Shown: positions 48,116 to 59,400 of the stretch, one piece after another
Layout of the letters: each line of letters starts with the position of its first letter
How positions within the stretch are numbered: the first letter of the stretch is position 1
NCBI RefSeq assembly: GCF_029873635.1
Contig: NC_080421.1
Coordinates: 39,909,120-39,973,119 of the forward strand
DNA from: Malania oleifera
Taxonomy: Eukaryota; Streptophyta; Magnoliopsida; Santalales; Ximeniaceae
Direction: 5' to 3'
Length of the DNA: 64,000 nt
Program-made: the position numbers and the translations under genes
Notes under the pieces: model-generated
What the model saw: the letters and a program-made list of their open reading frames with translations, nothing else
Databases searched by the model: none
What the model was told of the DNA's origin: nothing

Positions 48116-48841
48116 ACCCGCAAAGAAAGAAAGGAATCTTGTACTAGTCTTTAATTGTTTTGATATGCAGGTGAAAGATGTCATGAAGAAGCAAGATGAA
48201 CTCCCACTATGCAGAGAAGGAGATTTAATCATGGATCAGTTAGTGGAGTTAACAAGTAAAGGCTGTGGTTGTTTGCTTCTTGTTGATGATGAGCATCATC
48301 TGATCGGGACATTCACAGATGGTGACCTGAGACGTACTCTTAAAGCCAGCGGTGAAGGCATCTTTAAGCTCTCGGTGGGGAAAATGTGCAACCGGTAAGA
48401 TAATTGGATTCAATATGGATGATTCACACAGCTTCATTGTTGCATCCTTGTATTCATGAAGTACAAGCTGCCTCTTCTGCTTACAATGTGATTCAACCCC
48501 AAAAAGAATAACAGGGTTTGCAAAATCACACCATGAAGTTGGACATTCCAGTGATTTTGTGACCTATACAAAATAAGGGTCTCTTTTTCCCTTATTTTAG
48601 CCGTTTCTTTTTTTACATTTTCTTTCCTGATTTGAAAATCTGTATGGCAAACCAGCGCATTGATTCAATTTTGTCCAATAACAGGAACCCAAGAACAATC
48701 AATCCAGATGCAATGGCAGTGGAGGCAATGCGGAAGATGGAATCACCACCGTCGCCTGTCCAATTCTTGCCAGTCGTCAATAGTCAAAATGTCCTGATTG
48801 GCATTGTCACGTTGCATGGATTGGTCTCAGCTGGCCTGTGA
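46435..48841 (+). CDS. Arabinose-5-phosphate isomerase (SIS + 2 CBS), three exons
   Basis: Exons 46435-47082, 48171-48394 and 48685-48841 join through GT-AG introns (phases 0 and 2) into 342 residues, close to the about 350 of Arabidopsis At3g54690 (SETH3) and the bacterial KpsF/KdsD family. The enzyme converts ribulose 5-phosphate to arabinose 5-phosphate, the first step to KDO for pectin rhamnogalacturonan II; it is expected in the cytosol. Exon 1 encodes the SIS domain: TGVGKSG (66-72), LHGDIGVLS (98-106), [11 protein letters not shown] (115-125), NHPAGRIGK (203-211). From memory the E. coli KdsD catalytic residues K59, E111, E152, H193 map at a constant offset of 11 to K70, E122, E163, H204, all present. 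Exons 2-3 encode two CBS domains ([33 protein letters not shown]). The ATG at 46435 is chosen; an upstream in-frame GTG at 46420 is not. No defect is seen. Confidence 0.95.
47083..48170 (+). other. Intron 1 of the isomerase gene
   Basis: 1,088 bp, donor AAG|GTCAGA, acceptor TGATATGCAG|GTG. It separates the SIS domain from the CBS pair. It contains a (GA)n microsatellite at 48081-48113. No transposon is recognised. Intron 2 is 48395-48684 (290 bp, CG|GTAAGA ... AATAACAG|G). Confidence 0.9.
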
Positions 48842-50461
48842 TCTGTGTTTGTGTTTTTGTCTGTATCATTTGTTTCCTGTATTCTTTTCAGTTTATGATT
48901 CTTTAATCTCTTTGTACCTCGAGAATTTCAAATTCAAATATGAGGTGGGATTCTATTTGGAAACCTGATAATATGAATGTAATGTTATTCATTCTTATTT
49001 ATTGTGCAAACGGGGTATAACAATGTGTACATGTTGTGGGTCGGTCACATAGATGGGCTAATATTTGTAGTCTTGGCATGAAACATGACATGGAACTAGA
49101 ATTTCTTATTCTGCAGTCTCGAACACCTATTTTGAGCCTGAAAAACATTAGATAAAGATATATATATATTACAATACAATTTATTACAGACTTAACTTTG
49201 ACCTTTAATTAGTGTTTGGAAGTATGAATTTTCAAATTTAAATTTGAATTTTTATGGATTTAGAAAAAACTAAATATAATTTTAACCTATGTTTTGTCCA
49301 AGTCCACCTCAAAATTCAAGTTACTAAATGAGTTAATTTTTTAAATTTAAATTAGTTTTTATTTTTTAATAGTTTTTATATGAAAAAAGAACCAATAAAA
49401 TTATCTATTTCTTTATTTTTATTAAAATGTGTTATGGAAAAAAATTGTTCTTTGTTTATAAATTTTGTGAAAAATGTATATGCTAGCCCATTCGCTTATT
49501 TCTACCTTATAGTGCAATTATTTGACTGAAAATGCAATAATTTAAAAGTTTGGTGAGTGGAAATAGAACAAGTTAGAATATAAACTACATATTAGACAGA
49601 AAAGAAAAAAAAAAAAAGATAGTTGATCTACAAACATTTTTAAAAAATTTAGTGACCTAATTCAGCATGTAACTCAAATTTCTGTTAACTGCAGACCCCA
49701 TTTGTTGGCAAGGGCGTCGAATCGATCATGCTAATCAATAGAAAATGAAGCACAAACCAATACATCCGATGACAACCTTCGCACAAATCTTTAAAATGAG
49801 TATAAACTGTTAAAAAATGTGTGAATAACTGATTTGTTAAACCTCAGGCGGATACAGCACAAACTATCTACAATAGCCAATTTAAAGATCTGAAATAGTT
49901 GTGTATGCAGTCTTTCTTGGATCTGATGAAATTATAGAGCTGGTTGTCCAATGACAAATGCTCCTGGCTTTGAGTAAGTTTGGGAATTGATGAATGATAT
50001 CATGGCTTAAGTTTCATCCCATACATACATAAATACATGCATGCATTCATCCATCAACCATGCATGCCAAAACAATAACCTGCTCATTTCTTTCACAATT
50101 TTACCATGTATTCCAGGGAAAACTAATGCAGCACTTCAACGATTATGCAGACGGCATGGGCTTGATCATTAGTTTTCAAAAAACAATCCCGAGTGTCATT
50201 TGAAGTAGATAACCCTTTGCAAACAATACAACAGTGTAATATGTTTCAGTACTTAAGAATGGAATGAAAATGAAAATAAAATCAAATTGAAGATAGAATC
50301 AAATGTCATCCATCTCTTTCATGTTGTTCATTATTTTCTATTTCCATCCTATTCCATTCAGAATCATGATCTTGGTTTACAAAGCTTTATCGACTGTATC
50401 ATAGTCTATATGCAAGTGTATACAGGCTGCCGCATTCCCAGTACTGTACACTCAAATAGAT
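48842..50461. other. Intergenic region between two convergent genes
   Basis: 1.6 kb, AT-rich, without recognisable coding on either strand. It must hold the 3' UTRs and terminators of both genes. The minus strand was searched for FYRN/FYRC-like coding that would extend the demethylase gene and none was recognised. Confidence 0.6.
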
Positions 50462-53400
50462 TTATCCACATGGCTGCTCACCCTCATCATCGCTGAGAAT
50501 AATAACATTATTTGGAGAACTACATAAAGATTCCTTTGCTGCCTGTTTCTCAGAAGAAGCTGAACCGCTCAAAGGAGCCGCTTTAAAACTTGCATTAGAG
50601 TATTCAACAATATTACGCTTGATAGGAAAACCTTCTGAGAGTTTATGAAATTCATATGCTTTGTCACGACTAACTGGACACTGCACACTGATCTTGGAAC
50701 TGAGCTCTGACCCAACTGTATTTTCAAATGAGACTGTAGATGGCTTATCTTTCAATAAAGAAGAAAAATTATCTGCAGTACCTCTTGGATCAAATGATGT
50801 CATGTCTTTCTGTAAAGTATAATCAGCAGTACAACTTGAGTTGGATGTAAACGATGCTATTTTATTCTCTCTGTCCTTCAGATCATTTGAGGATGATGTT
50901 GAATAGGGTAATTTTGCCTGCACTTCAGGATTCAGCTTTATCGTAGAACCCTTACTGACTGATATTTCTGAGGATCGATGCTCTATTTGCTTTGGTTCTT
51001 CCGAGAGAGATGGAACATGAACCCCAGGTGCACGTGCACAATATTTGGATGCATGCGAAAGCAAAGCCAGTCCAAGATTGTCCTTAGCCCATCTGTAGAC
51101 AGCACTAAGTTTCCCCTCCAGAGCATCAACAAGAACTCTTAATTCATTGATTTCATAACGGAAGAGAAAAATTTTTGCACTCCAAGCACAAGAACAGAGT
51201 TGCTTTGCGTGATTCAAACATGAATATCTGTCTGGCGAACATGGACAACCAGCTGCTGACAGGTGTAAGTCATAAAGACATATACAGCATTCCCTTTTAC
51301 AGACAGCATCAAAATCTCTGTCCATCTTCTTGGACTGCAAAGATGTGCAGAGATACTCCCTCCTCATGCATTCCCACTTAACGCGTGCCTTTATAAGAAA
51401 GAAACCCAAAAAAATTATTTCAATAATAAATCAAACATATGGCTGAATAAATTATAGGAAAATTACGGTCCACCAGAAATAAGGCCATTTATTAAACCTT
51501 ACTTCAACAAGGAACAATCAAAGTCGGTGAAAAAAAAATGCAACACAGCAGATGTTCTTTCCAAAAGGAAAGAAAAAAGAAAGGGAGGGAGCCCGGGCGA
51601 AGGTTGGGCAATAACTATTTTCTGCCTTTCAAGATTCTCAAGGCAAGGCAGTTCAATGTTTGCTTTTCAGACTATACATTCATGGAAACCTAAAAACTTA
51701 CCCGGAGTGCTTTTGCTAGGATCCCATCCTTCCCACAGGCATCTTTCCATCTAAGATTTTCTAAGGTGTTCTTCTTTCTCAGGGAAATTTCCCATTGTGC
51801 TCTTACAGCTTCCATGGCTGCCCCCAGCAGCAGCTTATCATGGGAGATTGATGTCCTCCTACCCTGTTCACGATAGAGTTCAACAACATTCTGTCCATGG
51901 GGCAACCAGTCGAAAGGTGCAAAATTAGCAACCTCAGAACAGTTAAAACCACAATCAAACCCTGTATGATATGCTGCTGGAAGGATAAGAACAAACTCCC
52001 TCGGATGTTGAATGCAACGACTGACAGGTATACCCTCAGAATTTAATGTGGAGGGCGAGAGCTGTGTGACCTGCATCAGGATCAGAAGATAATGTATGAT
52101 GATAAAATCATCACTTCTGACAGGGAAAGTAAAATGTTCCTCAGAAATAAACAATATTACCTTCTCTGTTTCGTTTCATTTCTCTTTCTTTTTTCCCATT
52201 TTTTTATTTGGCCTGTTGCCAAGCAAATAAATTTATTTCATTATTTCCCTCAAGAGTTCGTTGTTTCTCATTATTTATCTTGATGCCAGCATTCTAGGTC
52301 CTGTTTATGGAAAAGCTCTTCATCAATACAAAGAAGTTTCAGCATTAAATTCAGCCAATTATGTCATGGGGTCCCACTCTTAACAACAACAATCAGAAAT
52401 TCATAATCAGTATAAAATAGTTGAACCTGTTTGATAGTTTCAGTGGGCCTTCAAAGCTTTTGAATTTATCTCGTGACAAAAAATATTCGTACTGTAATGA
52501 ACCAGTGTAAAAACAAAGGTATCACTGATTCAATGGACTAATATCAAGCATCACCTCATATTGCAATTTGGAAAGACGGGAGACTGGTCATGATGGTGTA
52601 GCTCTAGATTGGTTAGAGAAATTGTCAGATGCAGTCAACAATAAAAAGATGACTTCAAAATAAAAGATGAAGAGTCTTAACTGATTAAAATATCTCTTTA
52701 AAGCTATAATGGCTAAAAGCTAGTTTTTTTTTTTTTTTAATAAATATGGGTGTCTTAAAAGAGGGGGATAGAGTTAGCAATTTACAATTGATTCATTTAA
52801 TCTCTTGTGAATTGTGTGGTCTTTTAGTCAGTAAATGCTAACCTTGGATGAGTGTGTCCCTGGGAAGACCTAACAGAGTTTACGTGATCATTAAGGGTGA
52901 GGGTCCCCAATTACTCTTTATCACATACTCTCTTAACACTTTTTTGGTTTTTTTCAAATAACAAAAGAAGATATATTAGATGAAAAGAAGAGAAGAATGC
53001 CATTACTACACCCAGTCTTCTTCCTAGCATTTGGGTCTTCCAGAATACTAAACTCTACTTTATAATTTCTCCTCAGTAACTTTAGCACTGACTCACCAGA
53101 ATTTCCTTTCTTTTCTTCAAAAACCTTCTTCATTTCAGCACCCATAAGCTGCCCTCCTTCAAGCATAAACCTTGTCTAATCAGCATTAAGACGGCGATCA
53201 TCAGATTTCTCCTCAAACCCAGCTTCTTCTCTTTTACTCTTTTCCACACCACCTTACCTCTTCAAAACTTGACATAATTTTATCCCCACGGTCTTGTTTC
53301 AAATACAATCTGCTATTAGAATTGTGAACTTGTTGGCCATTCCAACTCAAATCTTGAAAAACAGGATGCCGTGTTTGGGTTCTATTAGCAGAATCTTTAG

Positions 53401-56400
53401 AGTCCTCCCCTATACTCATTTTCTGAGATCCAGGAGCAAAAGTTTGGACCTGCCCTATATCAGGAACCAACAAAGAAGTGCTCATGTCACCATTACTGCA
53501 CACATGGGCCTGAATACCACCTTGACCCTTCTGCTGTCAACCCATATCAAGAGAGCATTCCTTTGGATTGAAAAGAATTAAACTTTCCTATGCATTGGGC
53601 CTGTTCGAATAATTGATCCAATTTAGTCAAAAAAAAAAAAAACCTCCTTTCCAATAACTTGGCCCAGGTCCAAATGGGTAACATACAGCCCAGCCCAATT
53701 CTTTTCACAAACTCCTCCCCTAAAGCAACCCCTAGCTGCAGCAACCCCTAGCTGCCTCTGAGATGACCGCAATGCCATCCAAAACCCTAGATTCCTTCAC
53801 ATTCTGGTTGATCAATTCTGATCGCTTTGTGAAGGCCCCCGGTTCGTTCAGATGCAGCACACCTCCACACCAATGGCACAGCTCTTTCCCAACCAGCACA
53901 CCCTGATTTTCAGAATCAACTTGACTTCTGAGACCCTCTCCTTCCCTCTGTTCGCCTTCCAGCACCACCTGACTCCACAATATTTGGCATGAAGAACTCA
54001 GCACCAACACCCTCAGAATCCTCAAAAAAAAACCTTTGCTATCTCACAAAAATCACTTGCCAAGCTTTGCACCCATCGCCTTTGGCACTTCCAGGAATTA
54101 ACACTAAAAATTTCTTTCCTTTGCACCCCAGCCCTAAGTTCAAATACTTTCCCATCTTCTTCCACCTAATCGGCATCCAATACTTTATGAATCCCATTCG
54201 AATAGTTCAAAAGCCCCTATGCATCCAACTGAAAGAAGACAAACCATCAGCAAACCAGACCACCGCATATTAGAAAACCTGACCCAGCTGTTTTGGGAGA
54301 CATTATTCTTGACCACGAGCAAAGACAAGACCTCCCCAACCTTGTCTAATCACAGATGGAAGGATTTTCCTTCAATATGAACCAATTGTTTCAGCATAAC
54401 CTATCTCCTCTCTCACATTCAATAACTAGGTTGAAGGTTCTCTCAACTAGCAAAATTTGCTTTGGCCGGCCATAATCAAAGGCTGGAGAGTGAGATGTCC
54501 CACTTTGTTACAGAGAGTGAGAGAGAATGTGCGAAGGGTGAAAGAGGGGAATCAGAGGAAGAGAAGGAGGGAAAGGAGGCTTAGAGTTCTTGTCATGAAA
54601 GGAGGAGGTGAATAGGAGAGGTCGAGTGAACTTCCCGGGTCAAGTTAAACAGTGAAAGAGGATCCTCCATGGTCACAAGCTTTTTGGAAGAAGGTGTCAG
54701 CTTGTGGAGGCATCGTGATTCTGCTTTAAAAGTTCATTCCTCTACATGGTGAATGAGTAAAAATTGTCAGCCATTGCTGCATAAATGTTTCAATATCCAC
54801 ACATGATAGCACAGCAGTGAGAACTGAAACAACTGAACAACACAGAAGGTAACAGAAATGTTCACATGCTCCCTAACACCATTCTTAGTAAATAAGTGTC
54901 TTCCTTTTACTCCATCTTGAACTGAATCAACTCAGTACTTGAGCAAGTTCCAATCCTGGCTAGGCGCAACACCAATAGATGCAAGCTCAAAGGGATTCAT
55001 TTTGAGCAAGCTATATTTTAAGAGGAGCAAGGAAATGCCAGCATGTAAAGACCCTTAGAAAAATCATAAGGAGGCTTCCTTCGTCAATTAACATGCCACA
55101 GCTGTTGCCACCAACTGCTGAATATAAAGTTCCAATCTATGATATGCCAATTGCCAACACTACCCTGTTTTTTATAAACAAATAAAATTCATTGAGACAA
55201 TAGAAAAAACAAAAAGGGAAACTTACAAACTTATTAAGAAAACCCTTCTTCAAGCCTTTACCTTTGTAATAGATAGAGCTCTGTAATCTTGCTAGTTCCT
55301 GACCTTTAGTCTATTTTCTTAGCCCCATCAAATCAATTTCACTCCTTCCATGATAAACCAATCACAATGCCATATCATCCAGAATTTTTTGAGCAACAAC
55401 ATCTTGTGCACTAACCTCCTCCACAGGAGTAGGTAATAACCCATCCCTGCATTGACCAGTCAGAGGCAAGTATACACCCAATCACCCTTCCTAAAATATA
55501 GATGCATCCTCCAAAGCTTAGGAGACACATAAGAAATATTCCCTGGAGCATCAGAAGAGTCGGAACTATTAATGCAATTTTTCATGAATCTCATCCAACA
55601 ATAGACTATTATCACATGCAAAATCGTTATCACACTCACTGTCCTCTTCTGAAATATCCCCCTCAGAGCAATACTGAGATGACCCACATAAACTTTCCAG
55701 CATCATCTACTTTTTAAAATTGTCCACCCCCCATGTTTGAGTTGATACAATTGTTAAGAAGCAAACTTTTCTTACCTTTCCACCTGCTATATGATCAATG
55801 CTTATACACTTTCATATCCACAGCCATTTCACATTTTGTTCCATCCTTGCTTTCCCCAGAAATACCCACCCCTCATCTGGATATGAGCCATTACCAAAAC
55901 TTTCCTCATTCTGGTCTCCATTTGATTGCAGATCGTCCTCCTCCTGACAATTATCAACCACTTTATTAAGAAAATTAATGGACAACTCCTCAATGTAAAT
56001 TATTGTATGCCCTACGTTTAGCTTCACTAATGACCTTTTTTGCATCTTCTCTTACCTATTTATTCTATTCAAAGTTTTCTATGTTTCTATATTCTTCTAT
56101 GTCTTAACGGCTTTTTGGACGTCTTGATCCCACCACTAACTCTCTTTGCTAATGAAAATCTTCTTCTAGATTTATTTAAAAGACTAAAACCCCTTTGCTT
56201 TCTTTTTAATAGAACAAGCTATCCTACACCAAATAGTGCATGTCTACATTACCTCCTATTGTCCAATGACCATCTTTGCTCATTTCACCTTCAAGTTTTA
56301 TTATATTTTCACCCTTAGGTACCAAGACCTAGTTCTCTTATATTGATCTATGGTACCCCTTCTCTTCTATCTTTATTTATATACCTAACACCAATAATCC

Positions 56401-59400
56401 TAATACTTAGCTTAACTTTCACTTGCCATAACTTTAAAATCCTTATACAACAAAGTTCTACCCTCCTAGTTAAGAAAAATTCTATCTAACTTTTATTTTG
56501 TCCGTCTCAAAGGCCATTAAGTGTTCTTTCTTCTCAAAACATGTATTCACTTTCATAAACCGCATAGCAAAGTATAAGATCATATCACCAATGTCATTGA
56601 CTCGTATCCATGTCCTCCATGTATCCTCTCATAACCTTTAGAGGGGTTCACAACATCTTTTAAACATTCATAGCTTCCTATGCTTGCTTTGGGGCTTGAA
56701 TCTAACGTGGCAAGAATCTCACATTCCCTAGGAATGATGGATTCCCACAAAACATGGGAATCATATTCCTATGCTCCTCCATGGGTAAGTTTAATGGGAA
56801 TCTCATTCCCACGGGAATATTTTTTGAGACTAAATTTCCCCCATGATTTTTTGAAATTTGGACATTAATTCCCTCATAATATACTATTATGACATGTTAT
56901 AATTATATTTATAACAATTGAGTTATTATAATAACCAAAATATAAATCAAGAAAAATAAGAATAAATTGTGTTATAATAATAGAACATAATAGTTGAAGT
57001 TCTAAAACCATAGTGCGCTCCCATTATTTTGTTTAATCGGATTATTGTGTTGAATTTTTTTACTATGATGGTTTACATTTTTTAGGTCATTAATTTAATT
57101 TGGTAGATATTTTTCATATGTTTTTGTCATGAAAATATGATTATTCTTCATACATAAGTTAAGGGTATACTAGTAAGGGAATAATAAAATTGGTTAAGGG
57201 TACACTGGTAATATTTTTAAAATGCCTACTAGGTTTCCTATGCTAAACCAAACACTGATACATCCCACCAGGATTCCTATGTTAAACCAAACACTAGCAT
57301 TGACATAATGTACATTCATGGAATCATATAATACACAACAAACAAAAATATAACTATAAGAACGACATCCTATCCCCATGAACGATATTCTTTGTCATTC
57401 CATGGGAGTATGTTTGATTTCGCAAACCCAACGCCCACTTACTATCATTTCCAATGGGGCTACTCAAACCCGCTTCTATGAATATTTTCTCAATTCCTAA
57501 TATCCCTTCCATAATACTACCTATATCATTTCCAAATTGTCTTCTAAGATTTTCTAATTTCTACTAGGCTTATTTAAGGAGCATAAGCATTGACATTTAT
57601 ATCTCATGTCCTAAGACCATCTGATTGGGTTCAGAATGTTAGGCAACTAAGAAACAACAAGTAAAAAAAGTAGAAGTTGCCGAAATGTGAATGTTAAGGT
57701 GGATGAGTGGTATAACATTAAAAGATAAAGTAAAAAATGAGCAATATACACAATAATTTAGATGATTTGGGCATTTGAAACATGGGCTTAGTACAGCATC
57801 AATGAGGAGTGAGTTAGTTATTGTTTATGGCATGAAAAGGGATAGTGTAGGCCTAAAAAGCTTGAAATGAGGTAGTGAGGAAGGATTTAATGGCCCTTAA
57901 TCTAATAGAGAAAAACGCTCTCAATCGGGTGAATTGGCGGAAAAGGATTCATGTAGCCGGCTCCACCTAATGGGACTAAAGGCTGCTTCTTGTTGTTTTT
58001 GTATCTCCTACTTTTTTAAAATCTACTGAACAGTCTGCACTATCTTTTAGGTCTTTTTCTACAATAATTTCCAACCAATTCTTGTGTTTATCTTTCCCTG
58101 TATACTTCAACTCCTGATTTTTCAATTTCTTTAGTTTTTTACCCCACCCGCATAATTTCTTAAAGGTAGATTATGTTCATTTTTGTTCTAATCATTGTGT
58201 CAACTACCTTATGCTTTTACCAATAAGTGTCCCTAATTTCCAAGTTGCTAATCTAACCCTAGTCTCCAAAAATAGCTTCTTCGTCCGCATACATCTGCAA
58301 TGATGCAAGAATCCTTGCATCTTTGACACTGCACCTAGCACCAACGTGGCACGTCCCTTTGGGGCAACAACTCAATAGGCTAATAATATATTATATTGCA
58401 TGCTTAATCTATTATGTTTTATTAATTTATTTTCATCACATACTTATCGTATGCGTAATCAAATTATCGAAATCTTTTGTATGTTGGGTCCAAGGTGAGT
58501 CAGGATCATGTAGAGCATGGATTCAAACGCACCAATCATGGAGCAAATAGATCTTGCAAAGAAAGAAAGAAAGATACATGAGAATTGAGAATGACTTGCA
58601 AAGACACTTGAGAAGTGAGAGTGGCAACTTGTAAGGTTAATTCATTCCTTCACCTTTCTCAAGGGGCACCTTATTTCTCTAGTGCAGGGTCCTCCTTGGA
58701 TGAATCTATTTTGAGTCCATCAATGATTTATGATCCTCCTTTATGTGTTGATCCTCCAGTTGCTACCAATATCCCCCTCTAGAAATCATCTACTCATCTA
58801 AATCTAGCAATTACGAACCCAAAGAAACAATTAAGGGTTTATGAACAATGAAAATCAAGCACAAACATCACTACCACCATGTGGCCCTCTTCTATCCATC
58901 ACTATTTCAACTTCTAGTTCTAGAGATCCATCCCGATGTGACTTGTATTTGCCCATTACTCACCAGAAAGGTACACAAACATGTTTTCAGAAGCCCTTAG
59001 ATGCTTATCCTATTGCTGTAGAATGGATACCTTGACCACTCAAGGGACACGAGACTTGGTGGATGTCCCTCCATGTAAGGATTTGGCTTGGTTTCATTTG
59101 GTCTACAGTCTACACCATCAAATATCTTCTTGATTGATTGCCTATGGTATTGATTATTTTGGACCTTCTCTCCAGTAGCTCGGCTAAATTCTATTTGTGC
59201 ATTGATTTCATTGGCTATTAAGTTTGACCAGTTGAATGTGAAGAATGCCTTCTTGAATGGAGATTTGCAGGAAGAGGTACATACGAAGCAACCCCCTAGT
59301 ATGTTACTGAGAAGGAGGATGGTTAAGTATGTAGGTTGCATAATATGGTCTTAAGCAATCTCCTCAAGCCTAGTTTGACGAGTTCATAGTGGTGGTCTCT

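Noticed and set aside
53234-54025. Minus-strand frames as possible extra exons of the demethylase-like gene
   Set aside because: JmjC coding joins in phase without them, they match no part of the family, and they are interrupted.
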